Assembly (NCBI GenBank): GCA_027924585.1
Contig: BSBM01000050.1
Coordinates: forward strand, 5,112,501-5,176,500
Reading direction: 5' to 3'
Length of the DNA stretch: 64,000 nucleotides
DNA from: Larix kaempferi
Taxonomy: Eukaryota > Streptophyta > Pinopsida > Pinales > Pinaceae
This document shows, piece after piece, positions 22,335 through 34,417 of the stretch. How positions within the stretch are numbered: position 1 is the first letter of the stretch; each line of letters starts with the position of its first letter. The notes beneath the pieces were generated by a model, which worked only from the letters and a program-made list of their open reading frames with translations, did no database searches and was not told the origin of the DNA. A program made the translations under genes and the position numbers.

Positions 22335-24576
22335 TGTTAGCTCTCCAGGCGTCCTTCTAGGTTGTAAGTCAAAGGAGCCTGGTAACTTAATCTTATTTTA
22401 TTGATCGGTGTATAGTTGGATCAAGATGAATAACTCACTCACTGATTTGTACACTCAAGACAACTTAGTAATATCCAGATAGGACAAGGCCTTGAAAATC
22501 CATTAATCAGATAGTTTTCACTGAATTAGATGGGTGGAGAAAAACTAACTATATTAACCAGAACATACATATATAACAGTACATATGATGGGTCAATAGA
22601 ACTAGCAATAGTTACTTATGATCCTAGTTTACTGATATGAAAGTGAGATGACAATCACCAGCTTTAAAGTAAACATAGACAAGAGAACCTCTACTCATAA
22701 GTACAGAAAGAAGAAGATAATGGTCTGAAAACAACAGTGAAAGAAGCTTGTATTGCTGAATATATTAAAAAGAGGTCTTTCTACAAAAAGAGTGTCTTAG
22801 AGTATTCAAAGTACAACCTTTTCTTTCTCTCAAGTTATAGGATTTATAGCCTTTACAACATCTTCCCATATCCTAAAAACCTGGGTCGAAATCACTAAAA
22901 ACAAAAAATCAAAACCGTTTTTTAATAAACCAGGAAAAAATCCTCTTTAATTTGGCCAAACTGCTGAAAAAAGGGGCTCAGAGATGGATTCTATTCTCCA
23001 AATATTTTACACCTGTAGGAAACCTGAGATTTTATTGTTCTCTGATGTGTTGAGAACACAAACCTCTGCCCATTTTGCAGAATGATTCACTAGTCGCTCA
23101 TAATCATCATTTTAAAATGATGACTCTGCATAGTAAAAACGCCATTTTTGCTGAAACTGCTGAAAAAGAGCCTCAGAGATGGGTTCGGTTCTCCAAATAT
23201 GTGACACCTGTGTATAATATGAAAGTGGTTATTATACATTTACCTGTTTTGAGAAAAAACCTCTCTCATATCTTTGAAATTCGTTTTCATTTTCCCGAGA
23301 TATGCATTTAAAAAACATGTGTCAAATAGGAAGATTCTGGGATCCGAAAAATGGGGCTCAGTGACGGATTTGATTCTCTCAATATGAAAAAATTGTAGGA
23401 AAAATGAGAGAGGTTATGGTTCTATGACATGTCAGGAAGAAAAACCTCCAATCGTTTTTCAAAAAGATTCTCCAGACGCTCAGAATCATCATTTTAAAAT
23501 GACGACTCTGCACAGTAAAACGCTAGTTTTGCAGCAAATATCCTTGCCTCCATCTTGGTAGTCTTCATGTCTTTAATAGCTGCAGCAATCTTCCAGGTGA
23601 TAACAAGGCACTTAAAAACTTCCTCAAATGATTTGGTAGTGAAAACATTTGATCAAAGCGAAAATATCATCATTTTGCTTGTCTCTGTGCTTTCAGTAGC
23701 TGTGGGCAATTTTCTTCCATACTGTAAGCTGCCGAAAGCTAGGTTTTCGGTAGCTAATGAACAATTGCCATGTCCACCTAAGCTACCGAAACAAATCTAC
23801 ATTTTTTTAGTTTTCTGAGAGTCATTTGGATTTGTTTGTCGTTTTAATACTTCTCTTGCATTTTCCGAAAACCAAGTTGTAAATAGAGAAAAAAAAACTC
23901 GTTTCTAAATCATCTCAGCATGTGGCAGAAAATTTCTTTGCTCCTAATAATGTGTGTTTTTGGAATGCAATACATAAATGGAGGGAAGTTCCTCTTTTCT
24001 TTGTTATAGTGGTAGCTTCTGCAAATTTACCATCTCTAGAACATTCTTCATTTTCCTTATTGAAACTGCTGCAATTCTTCATGTACAGAGTAGTCATTTG
24101 CTGCTATTGTATTTACAGTCACACGGTGCCACTGTATTTACTCTTGCGCACAGCTAGGAAAACTTGACTTGACAATTGCACGATAGTTTTCACTTGTGGA
24201 TCCTCTCCAAGGCAATCAAAATCTTAAGCTTTGTTTTTTTTTTTAAATTGCAATGGCATGGGTATCTTCTTATCTGATCTGCTTTCATTTTAAAATTTCT
24301 TTTCACTTTCGATAGCTAGGAGAGCCCCAAAAATTTTGTTTAAGTTGTCGAAAGCAGAGCTTTCGGTAGCTTAGGGACCGTTTTAAATAAGTGCTTAGCT
24401 ACCGAAACCTGTCTTTTGAAATTTTTGAAATGAAAACCCAATCTAATGTTTTTCAAACCTTATTACATGCATAAAGCTATCAACAATGAGCCTTAAGAAA
24501 TTTAGAAATGAATTTTCAAATGACATCCTATCATCTAAAATTGATCAACCCGACAAATTTATTTCGGGAGATAACG
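22335..24576 (-). mobile_element. Probable solo LTR (2242 bp)
   Basis: The segment starts TGTTAGCTCTCC and ends GGGAGATAACG. The ends are near-perfect inverted repeats if the last base was once A. It is flanked by perfect 5 bp duplications GGACC (22330-22334 and 24577-24581). No gag or pol frame is inside. A TATA-like GGCTATAAATCC reads on the minus strand near 22848, which suggests minus orientation. Internal diverged repeats occur at 22960-23530, and a sequence TTTCGGTAGCT occurs several times in both orientations between 23700 and 24410. Confidence 0.65.
22960..23530. repeat. Diverged tandem repeats containing a 20 bp perfect palindrome
   Basis: Blocks with the pattern GGGGCTCAGAGATGGATT...TCTCCAAATAT recur near 22973, 23166 and 23350. 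A second block with CGCTCATAATCATCATTTTAAAATGATGACTC occurs near 23095 and again near 23475. The palindrome TCATCATTTTAAAATGATGA is perfect at 23104-23123 and has one mismatch in the second copy. Confidence 0.6.
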
Positions 24577-24581
24577 GGACC

Positions 24582-25583
24582 TTATAGGGCATTCTTTAAA
24601 TACTTAGGATGCCACTCAAACCACTTGAACTATTACCTAAAAATTTGAAGTTAGGTCTTGAAGGGGAGGCCAAGGATAAGTATTACAACTACCATCAAAC
24701 CTATCATTTTGAAAAAAATTCCCATAACGGATTAATTCCACGAACATGGTTCCTGTTAGCCCCTTTCATTTTTGGATAAGATATCTAGAAGGATGGGTGT
24801 ACAAAGGATCTCATCAATAGAGAGTAAGGATCATTGTCATAGACATGTCAAAGATATTAAAGAATTCAATCCAATTTGGTTGCCAATGGTGATGAGTTGT
24901 GAATTGTAATTAATAATCTAACTTGGATAGTGTATTGACTTCGCCATCCTTATCTCTTTTTCAATTTTCTTCAAAAATCCATCCTTAGCAACTAGTTTTG
25001 TTTAAAATACCCTCAACGCTAAGGTAAATAGGTTTATAAATGAATGAATGTCATGGGTTAAGGAGAAGTCACTATAATGTTTTATAGTTATCGATCCATG
25101 TTTATAGATATATGTCTAAAGTTTCTACATTGTGATGATGTGGATCCCCATTGTAATTGAAGACTCTGAATAAAAGAATGATGTTTCAAACCTGTTAAAA
25201 ACCCGAGTATGTATATTGCACATGAATGCTAAGTATAATCAGTGGCTCTTGCACAATATGTGTTTAGGCCATTATGGTGGATTTCCTTTCTAAATCGGAT
25301 GCATGCTAATTTTTTGTGCTTATATGACATGTCTCTTTGGTATAATAGGAATGTGTTCTACATTGTGAACATTCTTTGATATTTCCGTCTTCTTCTAAAA
25401 TTATCAATTGTGCTTCGAGTGAGGTCTTCCTTCCTCCATTTTGGAGGTATTGAAAATTTCAATGCATCTAGACAACAATAGAGCTTTGTTGGCCCTTTAA
25501 TGAGAACTCTGGTCTAAACCAAACGCTAACAAATGGTTCTATTATTTATACCATGTTGAAAAAGGAAAATACTTGTCGAATGG
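24582..25583. other. Unassigned flank between the solo LTR and element A
   Basis: The + strand continues as a poor coding relic (for example an open, gene-like stretch at about 24600-24720, and another near 24790-24900). It may be the continuation of the relic at 20700-22334. No domain is recognisable. It ends at the first base of the element A LTR. Confidence 0.35.
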
Positions 25584-25909
25584 GGTTTTGGAGAAAACTC
25601 ACTATGGCTTGGGGTAGACCACAACAGACAGTTGACTACAACAAATTAACTCAATTTTCAATGCTATGCTATATAAATTACAATGCTAAGATAATGAAGA
25701 ATATAACCAACCTCGATCCAAACGTTTGATGTAGATCCCCGTTGGAGCTTTCAATCCGTGCACTTGAATATGCAAATTAGTCTTGACAGCCAATATACAA
25801 CAAGTACATATAATATATAAATGGCATTAACATCATCAATAGCAATGATCCACGATATTATAAATAAATGCAACCCAATGTAGAATAAACAACATTCACA
25901 ACATTAATG

Positions 25910-26681
25910 TGTGAAAATCCTCACAGCATATCTAAGAGATGATGTATACCTCATAAGAGAATAATTATGATTAAGCAGGAAAATAGAAGAAGAGTGCTCA
26001 ATGCAGTATAATGAGCAACAGAATAATAATACAATAGAAATCGGATAGAAGCAAAAATACTTCACACACACTAATTAATTAATCACAATATGGACAAATA
26101 AATAGTACAATGCATGACGATTCAAATGCCAAGGTGGCAACTCGAATTAGCCTTCATGGAGTGATCAAAAGATCACCGAAGTGTCATCGAAGCACAACTA
26201 GAAGTCTATCTCATCATTAGTGGAGTCATCAATGCTCACGTAACTGTCAACCATTAGTCAAATTGAGTCTAACTGAGTGTGGTAGGTGTAACTGGAACTA
26301 ACTTAATGAAGGAGGCTCAGTGGAGGGCGCATGAGGAGCTAATTGAAGTCAGAATGGGCAGTCAGGTGTCACTGGAGGTCCATCGGAGTGATATAGTCAG
26401 TTGAGAGTCAGTCAATTCTAAAATAAAAGAAAGAACTGAAGATAACTTAATGGTAGGTAAGGAAGGGCACCTTTTTCATGCAGTAGGTGAAAGGAGGGTG
26501 CACTAAGCTCTAGGAGGGATGAAACTGAGTGGAAGGAAGCTCCGGGGGATTGCTAACTGAGGGCTAGGTGCTGGTACTGATGACTGGGATGCATGCAAAC
26601 CCTAAAAGTGCATGCATGATTGTTAATGCAAATAATGAAAATGCTGGTAGGACTAGGATGGAGTATAGGAATATCCTAACA
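25910..26681 (-). repeat. First LTR of the tandem array (772 bp)
   Basis: It is the 3'-most LTR on the minus strand and adjoins CCCCCCCTTAATCC (26682-26695), whose complement is the polypurine tract. Confidence 0.9.
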
Positions 26682-26865
26682 CCCCCCCTTAATCCATCCT
26701 GGGCCCTAGTAACTAAGACCAAAGGTAACCCAATTCAATGAATAATAATAGTCAATAAACCAAGGAAACGGGGAAAACCTCATGGGAAAAATACCCCCGC
26801 TCAAAATAGATTGTAAGGCACACACAAAAATAAATGCTCCAAACTCAAGCAGGTGTGATGCTTGG

Positions 26866-28112
26866 TCATATGTCTGGAGGTATCTTCTTCTTGGGAAGAA
26901 GTGGATCATGCTCATAAAGCATGTGCTTGTACTTTCTCTTTAGATCGAATGTGATGAGAACAAATCCAAAGGTATGAGGATGATCCTTGAACCTGTGAAT
27001 CAAATCAGCTGAAGTAGGATCAAAAACAAGAATGTGCAGATAGTCTTTTGTCTTCTCCTTTGAACCATCATGGGTGAGATTATGCCAAAAAGAACCATCA
27101 AATAATAATAATTGCTTGGAATCCAAGTCAGCTCCAAGACTTGATAAATGGTTTCTTGAGATCTCCTTTGAACCAGCAAGGGTGAGATCAAAACCATCAT
27201 ATGCATGAGAAATTATCCCAAGTAGTAATTGCTTAGAATCCAAATTAGATCCAAGACTTGAATCATGGTTTCTTGAGATATCCTTTGAACCATAAGAGGT
27301 CAGATCAAAACCAGTAAATGCATGAGAAATTATCCCAAGCGAATGGCCATGGTTTCTTGAGATCTACTTTGAGCCAGCCGCAGGGTGAGATCAAAACCAT
27401 GATGTGCATGAGAAATCATCCCAAGCGAATGGCAATGGCCATATTCTTCAATAACCTTCTGAAAGCATGGAATAATGATCATATTGTAGTAAATAAGAGG
27501 TGATTGCTTGAGGAGAGCAAATGCATTACCTCCAATAGCTGATTTGACCTCCGAAACATTCAATAGATCATGATGCAGACCAACAGACTCTGGTGCAAGA
27601 GAGGATTTAGGACCTTCTGCAATATCTAGAGTATGAGCTAGCATAGAAAGAGAAGAAATTTGGAGCATGAGTGTAGAATATGCAAGTTCATTGTGGACAA
27701 CTTCAATATGAGATATGTTTGATACTGATTCATAATCAATGAGATCATCAAGGAGGGCGAATGCATCACTTTGCTTGCTCTTGAAAGGGTTTGGACCAAA
27801 TCCTTCATTTTGTTTGCCAAATCTTTCATCCAGATGGGCCCATAGCTCTTTTGGAGTTTCGACATCATCAATGATTTGGTACATTATGTAATCAGGAACA
27901 GCAAGCATCATTCTTCCAAAGGCTTGGTCACCTTTATTCAACCAGTCAATCTTCTCTTCAGAGGATTCGAACTCTCTTTCAAAACAACAATCAAAGAGAA
28001 CATGGCTCTTCAAATATGTTATCATTTTTTGTTTCCATTTGTCATAGTTGAATGGAGAAAGAGGAGGGATTATTCTGAATTCATTGAAGCTGTAGAAGAC
28101 CTGCAAAAACAA
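26866..28112 (-). pseudogene. gag: Copia-type gag with C-terminal repeats, first internal copy
   Basis: Open stretches 28112-27330 (260 codons) and 27243-26866 (125 codons) lie in different frames, so at least one frameshift separates them. The N-terminal part has the DUF4219/UBN2-type gag pattern: PLSPFNYDKWKQKM near residue 17, then ELWAHLDERFGKQNE near residue 88. No zinc knuckle is seen. The C-terminal part is built from repeats of about 28-40 residues containing LGIISHA...GFDLT..GSKEISRN and closes with a distinct tail ending KKKIPPDI. No protease or RT follows. The product is a gag-like particle protein; the repeats and tail are of unknown role. Confidence 0.8.
27130..27437. repeat. Tandem repeats coding the gag C-terminal units, first copy
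   Basis: The phrase ATGGTTTCTTGAGAT.TCCTTTGA recurs at about 27142, 27267 and 27351, giving units of about 84 to 125 bp. Each unit also has GTGAGATCAAAACCAT and GCATGAGAAATTATCCCAAG. The array forms the C-terminal repeats of the gag-like frame. Confidence 0.8.
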
Positions 28113-28236
28113 TAGAAAATATCTGCAACTGCTACTACTGCAGAAATGCAGAAACTGCTACAACTGTTGCACTCGAAATCTTGATAATAACCTGCAAAAA
28201 ACCCTCAGGAATGGAGATAAACAATACTCTCAACAT

Positions 28237-28248
28237 GCTTTGATACCA
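28237..28248 (-). promoter_or_regulatory. Primer-binding site of the first internal copy
   Basis: The complement is TGGTATCAAAGC, directly beside the LTR starting at 28249. The second copy (30624-30635, complement TGGTATTAGAGC) is also initiator-Met type. Confidence 0.8.
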
Positions 28249-29070
28249 TGTGAAAATCCTCACGGAAGATATAAGAGATGATGTATACCTCACACGAGAA
28301 TAATTATGATTAAGCAGGAAAATCGAAGAAGAGTGGTGAATGCAGTATAATGAGCAATAGAATAATAATACAGTAGAATTAGGATAGAAGCAAAAATACT
28401 TCACACACACTAATTAATTAATCACAATATGGAAAAATAAATAGTACAATGCATGAGGATTCGAATGCCAAGGTGGCAATTCGAATTAGAATTCATGGAG
28501 TGATCAAAAGATCATTAGACTGTCATCGAAGCACAACTAGAAGTCTATCTCATCATCAGTGGAGTCATCAATGCTCAAGTAACTGTCAACCATTAGTCAA
28601 ACTGAATCTAACTGAGTGTGGTAGGTGTAATTGAGTGTAACTGGAACTAATTGAATGAAGGGGGCTGAGTGGAGGGCGCATAAGGAGCTAACTGAAGTCA
28701 GAATGGGTAGTCAAGTCTCACTGGAGGTCCATCGGAGTGATACAGTCAGTTGAGAGTCAGTCAAGCCTAAAATCAAGGAAATAACTAAAGATAACTAAAG
28801 ATAACTGAATGGTAGGTAAGGAAGGGTTCCTTTCTCATGTAGTAGGTGAAAGGAGGGTGCACTAAGCTCTAGGAGGGCTTAAACTAAGTGGAAGGAATCT
28901 CCGAGGGCTGGATAACTAAGGGCTAGGTGCCGGGACTGATGACTGGGATGCATCCAAATGCATGCAAACCCTAAATAATACATGCAAACCCTAAAAGTGC
29001 ATGCATGAATGATAATGCAAATAATGAAAATGCTGGTAGGACTAGGATGGAGTATAGGAATATCCTAACA
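28249..29070 (-). repeat. Middle LTR of the tandem array (822 bp)
   Basis: It is shared by the two units: primer site on its low-coordinate side, polypurine tract (complement of 29071-29080) on its high-coordinate side. Confidence 0.9.
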
Positions 29071-29254
29071 CCCCCCCTTAATCCATCCCAGGCCCTGGTA
29101 ACTAAGACCAAAGGTCACCCAATACAATGAATAATAACAGTCAATAAACCGAGGAAATGGGGAAAACCTCAAGGGAAAAATACCCCCCCTCAAAATAGAC
29201 TGTAAGGCACACACAAAAATAAATACTCCAAACTCAAGCAGATGTGATGCTTGG

Positions 29255-30412
29255 TCATATGTCTGGAGGTATCTTCTTCTTGGGAAGAAGTGGATCATGC
29301 TCAGAAAGCATGTGCTTGTACTTGCTCTTCAGATCGAATGTGATGAGAACAAATCCAAAGGTATGAGGATGATCCTTCAACCTGTGATTCGAATCAGCTA
29401 AGGTAGGATAAAAAACATGAATGTGCAGATAGTCTTTTGTCTTCTCCTTCGAACCATCATGGGTGAGATTATGCCAAAAAGAACAATCAAATAATAATGA
29501 TTTCCTGGAATCCAAATTAGCTCCAAGACTTGATCAATGGTTTCTTGAGATCTCCTTTGAACCAGGAGGGGTGAGATCAAAACCATCATATGCATGATAA
29601 ATTATCCCAAGTAGTAATTGCTTAGAATCCAAATTAGATCCAAGGCTTGAATCATGGTTTCTTGAGATCTCCTTTAAACCATAAGAGGTGAGCTCAAAAC
29701 TAGCAAATGCATGAGAAATTATCCCAAGCGAATGTCCATGGTTTCTTGAGATCTCCTTTGAACCAGCAGGGGTGAGATCAAAACCATGATGTGCATGAGA
29801 AATTATCCCAAGCGAATGGCAATGGCCATATTCTTCAATAACATTCTGAAATCATGGAATAATGATCATATAGTAGTAAATAAGTGGTGATTGCTTGAGG
29901 AGAGCGAATGCATTACCTCCAATAGCTGATTTGACCTCTGAAACATTCAATAGATCATGATGCAAACCAACAGACTCTGGTGCAAGACAGGATTTAGGAC
30001 CTTCTGCAATATCTAGAGTATGAGTTGGCACATAAAGAGAATAAATTTGGAGCATGAGTGTAGAATATGCAAGTTCATTGTGGACAACTTCAATATGAGA
30101 TATGTTTGATACTGATTCATGATCAATGAGATCATCAAGGAGGGCGAATGCATCACTTTGCTTGCTCTTGAAAGGGTTTGGACCAAATCCTTCATTCTGT
30201 TTTCCGAATATTTCATCCAGATGAGCCCATAGCTCTTTTGGAGTTTCAACATCATCAATAATTTGGTACATTATGTAATCAGGCACAACAAGCATCATTC
30301 TTCCAAAGGCTTGGTCACCTTTATTCAACCAGTCAATCTTCTCTTCAGAGGATTCAAACTCTCTTTCAAAATAACAATCAAAGAGATCATGGCTCTTCAA
30401 ATATGCTATCAT
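29255..30412 (-). pseudogene. gag: Copia-type gag with C-terminal repeats, second internal copy
   Basis: Open stretches 30412-29852 and 29515-29255 are in the same minus-strand frame, and the DNA between also reads as repeats in that frame, with stops. Compared with the first copy the start region carries a stop or changed start near 30415-30480. It has the same W-K motif, ELWAHLDEIFGKQNE and C-terminal repeat block. The two copies are nearly identical over long runs, which supports a recent tandem duplication rather than two old insertions. Confidence 0.8.
29525..29830. repeat. Tandem repeats coding the gag C-terminal units, second copy
   Basis: It has the same units as 27130-27437; the phrase ATGGTTTCTTGAGATCTCCTTT recurs at about 29537, 29653 and 29738. 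Confidence 0.8.
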
Positions 30413-30635
30413 TTTTTATTTCCATTCATCATAGTTGAATGGAGAAAGAGGAGGGATTCTTCTGAATTCATTGAAGCTGTAGAAGACCTACAAAAACAAT
30501 AGAGAATATCTGCAACTGGTAGTGTTTCATAAATGCAGAAACTATTGCAACTGCTGCACTCGAAATCTTGATAATAACCTGCAAAAAACTCTCAAGAATG
30601 GAGATAAACAATACTCTCAACATGCTCTAATACCA

Positions 30636-31447
30636 TATGAAAATCCTCACAGCAGATCTAAGAGATGATGTATATTTCACAAGAGAATAATTATGATTAA
30701 GCAGGAAAATAGAAGAAGAGTGGTGAATGCAGTATAATGAGCAACAAAATAATAATACAGTAGAAATCGGATAGAAGAAAAAATACTTCACAAACTCTAA
30801 TTAATTAATCACAATATGGACAAATAAATAGTACAATGCATGAGGATTCAAATGCCAAGGTGGCAATTCGAATTAGCCTTCATGGAGTGATCAAAAGATC
30901 ACTTGAGTGTCATCAGAGCACAACTAGAATTCTATCTCATCATCAGTGGAGTCATCAATGCTCAAGTAACTGTCAACCTTCAGTCAAACTGAGTCTAATT
31001 GAGTGTGGTAGGTGTAACTGAATGTAACTGGAACTAACTGAATGAAGGAGGCTCAGTGGAGGGCGCATGAGGAGCTAACTGAAGTCAGAATGGGTAGTCA
31101 AGTCTCACTAGAGGTCCATCGGAGTTATACAGTCAGTTGAGAGTCAGTCAAGCCTAAAATCAAGGAAATAACTAAAGATAACTGAAGATAACTGAATGGT
31201 AGGTAAGGAAGGGTGCCTTTCTCATGCAGTAGGTGAAAGGAGGGTGCACTAAGCTCTAAGAGGGCTGAAACTGAGTGGAAAGAAGCTTCGGGGGCTGACT
31301 AATTGAGGGCTAGGTGCTAGGACTGATGACTAGGATGCATGCAAACCCTAAATAACGCATGCGAACCCTAAAAGTGCATGCATGACTAATAATGCAAATA
31401 ATGAAAATGCTAGTAGGACTAGGATGGAGTATAGGAATATCCTAACA
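30636..31447 (-). repeat. Third LTR of the tandem array (812 bp)
   Basis: This is the 5' LTR on the minus strand. It ends CCTAACA at 31447, directly before the TAATG target duplication. Confidence 0.9.
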
Positions 31448-32052
31448 TAATGGACGATAATATGAGTATTTTTTTAATAAACAAGAAGAAATACAATGTG
31501 ATACGACCTCTTGCCGGAAACCAATCTGAACCAAGATCTGGGTCAGTCCACTTGCGCCTCCGCCACTTCAATCCTCCATGGAATTCCAAAATCAAACTAT
31601 GATAGGAGTTTGGAAGGTGAACATAAGGGTTCACAACTACAAGGATCAATGAGTGTAGAATCAAGATAGGGAAAAAATACACTAGAGTTCTCTTGTTCTT
31701 CTTTCTCCTCCCGTCCATAAGCCATATGTGCTCAATATATAGTCCTCCCAAAGGTAGGTGAAAGGACACATCGAGACGTTTCGAGGCAAATGGAGGGCCA
31801 AAGGTCACCCTATGACCACTTTTTGGGAGTTAAAAGTAATAAACTAGTGATTTTTACCATTTTACATGCTACCCACGGGCTATAGTGATGCAACTCGCGA
31901 GTACGCTCGCTGTAATGATGCAACTAGCATACAAGGGAAAAAAATAGGGAAAAATAGTGTCTGAAGGATATAAAGTGGATCTGAGTCAGTGAAATGGATC
32001 CTGCAAGCCAAAGAGTGTTGATGCTCACAAGGTGGAAAATTACATTGTTACA

Positions 32053-34008
32053 GATTCCCCCTAATGTGTGAGGTCAGAGACTGATGCTATGATGGCCGAA
32101 ATACATTATAAATCTCAGAAGTGGAGTGATGGAGACACAAGTGGAAGGAGTAGCTCACTCATCATAATACAATATTATCCCTGAATACATGTCGATAGTA
32201 CAACAATTTGATACAATGGCCATGAATAAGCAGTACATAATGGATACATGTCATAGGTGATCATAGCCATGATCCCTCTACAGTAAGATATGGTCTCTTG
32301 CTGAAAAGGAAACAAGTAGTGCAAACTGGAGGTACAAAATGTTGATATCTGAGAGGTGATATCTCAAATGTAAAGTCATAATCATATGTAGCATACTGAA
32401 TGCCACTATTTCCTGGGGTCTTCTACAAAGGTATTCGATGATGCAAGTCCCATCAAGTGAATAAAGGGGTTGAGGTCGAACTTGATGTGACATCATCTGA
32501 TTACCGGTCAATGATGTATACCATTAACAGATGCGAGATAACCCACCAATAATGAAAATGGGCATCAAGGCACAGAGTACAATCATCAGAGTGTGAATAG
32601 ATGAGTTGAAGTCGAACTCTAGGATGAATCCATCGATTAGGGGACATTGATGTATTCCCAAAACTGTCGATGGTGAGAGAACCTATCACTAATGACTGCA
32701 AGCTTCAAGGTACTCAACCGAAATCTAAGCCTCAAGTCCCAGAATAAATGGGTTGAAGTCGACGGAACGAGACTCGCTGGAAGGAGGGCATTAAGGAATC
32801 CCCCATCAACCAGAACGAGGTACTAGCTATGCTGAAAGATTTGGAAGATCTCAGGTGAAACGAACTAACTCAATAAGGATGGCCGACATGCAATAATCAA
32901 GAGATCTGAGGAGCGACCGACTTTGGTTTCAAGACTTTCTTTGAACAAGAGCATGAGCAGATGGATAGACTCAGGAAGCATAGACTCGATATAGACTGTG
33001 TGATGCGGGAGGCACCCCAAAGGGCTCCATAATGGCTGGAAGCTTAACCAATCGGTGGAGTAAACTGAGGAACAAGTACAGCTCCTAAGGTCCAACTATA
33101 GTCCCGACTCATAATGTATGGAGTGGAATGAATGCTCTGTTCAAAGGCGACACAACAACTTCCAACTAGAAGTAGTAACCATAATCCTGTCTGGCTTTTT
33201 GGAATATTTGATTTCTTTGGTCTTTTTCATATTTGGAAAAGCTTGAAAAAGAATAAAATTGCTTATAGTACAACAAGTGAGGGAATGAGTGTCAAATAGC
33301 GAGCAAACTAGTCCCAAGTAGTGGAACATACCTATGATCAATGCAAGAAAGTGCATGCAGGATGTGGACACTCGGGGGTGTGTTCCCTCGGGGTCAAAAG
33401 GTCATCAAGTTGTGAAGGACAAATGGAAGCTCTACAAGGATCGACAGGGAAAAGTGCTCAAGCACCAAGCTAATCAATTGAGTGAGCGGGAGTCGGTACA
33501 AGGCTCAAGCGGCAAGCAGGATGATGCAATGCAATCACAACATGATATAATTGAGGGGATTCCTTATGGGAGATGGATAACATAAGACAAAGTAGAGTAT
33601 GAATCTTTATCACAACGTCATGGCGTAACTACAAAGGACTCCCAATCCTAAGGACAAACAACGACATGGGAACCAAAATGCAAAAAGGGGTTCTGACTAG
33701 GGTACCCATGTTCGGAAAGGCCCTACCACCACATAACGACACTTCTCTAATAGTGTGAAGGCTCCGTGTCAGTTAAGAAGAGGGGTCACACCTAGGGTTT
33801 ATGAAAGTGGTCAAAAGTTCAAATGCATAATGCATGTTAAAATGACATCTACCCTATATGCCAGGTGTGAAACATACCTGTCGTAGGTGCGAAATGCTCA
33901 AAAACAACTTCTGTCGAAGATATCTGGTCAAAACGCTACTCCAAGATGTTATATTAGTCCAAAACAATGTATAATAGCGAAAACTATAGACAAGTGGGTC
34001 TTAAAAAT
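32053..34008 (-). other. 3' internal region of element A between LTR and antisense gene
   Basis: The first bases give the minus-strand polypurine tract. The region is non-coding as far as I can see; small frames (for example 33334-33585, plus) have no domain signature. It is alignable in parts with the same region of element B (for example the GGGGTCTTC phrase near 32416 and 53195). The first 200 bases recur at 47577-47784. Confidence 0.6.
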
Positions 34009-34017
34009 TATAAATAG
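34009..34017 (+). promoter_or_regulatory. Candidate TATA box of the antisense gene in element A
   Basis: TATAAATAG lies about 400 bp before the coding exon. The same motif lies about 540 bp before the coding exon of the copy in element B. Confidence 0.5.
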
Positions 34018-34417
34018 TAACAAAAATTTACAATTTATAATTCATTTTTACTATTCACCCATTTGGATTTTTGTGGTTAGTTTTCACCTCAAAGTTCAGC
34101 TGTTGATTCCGGGAGCTATGGGCGTCTGGTCATCAAACCGTTAGGAGTAGGTTGGTAATCTCATCCCCACCTTCCATTTCAATGTTTTTATTTCAGTTTT
34201 CATTGGTTAAAAATTTTGTTTGGACATGCCCTACATGGTCACGACACTACCCGTGGGCTATAACTATGCGGGTCGCAGGTAGGGCTGGGTATGCGCAATC
34301 AACGCACATGTTGACTGCAGGTACCCGCCTCTGTCAACATAATTTCCCATGGGTACGACCGGGAAGCTAGTTTTTTAATCAAAACTGACTAAATCTTTGG
34401 GTTTTTCTCTTTCCAGG

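Larger units (their letters stand above)
25910..31447 (-). mobile_element. Tandem gag-only Copia-type element: LTR-internal-LTR-internal-LTR
   Basis: Three LTR copies (25910-26681, 28249-29070, 30636-31447; each begins TGTGAAAATCC or TATGAAAATCC and ends ATATCCTAACA) alternate with two internal regions of 1567 and 1565 bp. The whole block is flanked by perfect 5 bp duplications TAATG (25905-25909 and 31448-31452), so it behaves as one insertion. Each internal region has a minus-strand initiator-Met primer site next to the LTR (complement of 28237-28248 is TGGTATCAAAGC) and a purine tract, GGGGGGG, next to the other LTR. Each encodes only a gag-like protein. Either a tandem cDNA integrated or an element expanded by unequal LTR recombination. 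Confidence 0.93.
25584..32052 (-). repeat. 3' LTR of element A, split by the tandem Copia-type array
   Basis: Segments 25584-25909 and 31453-32052 add up to 926 bp, exactly the length of the intact 5' LTR at 46651-47576. The terminal TG has become GG. A minus-strand TATA-like CTATATATTG lies near 31735. The LTR is followed by the minus-strand polypurine tract (complement TTAGGGGGAATC, 32053-32064). Confidence 0.9.
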
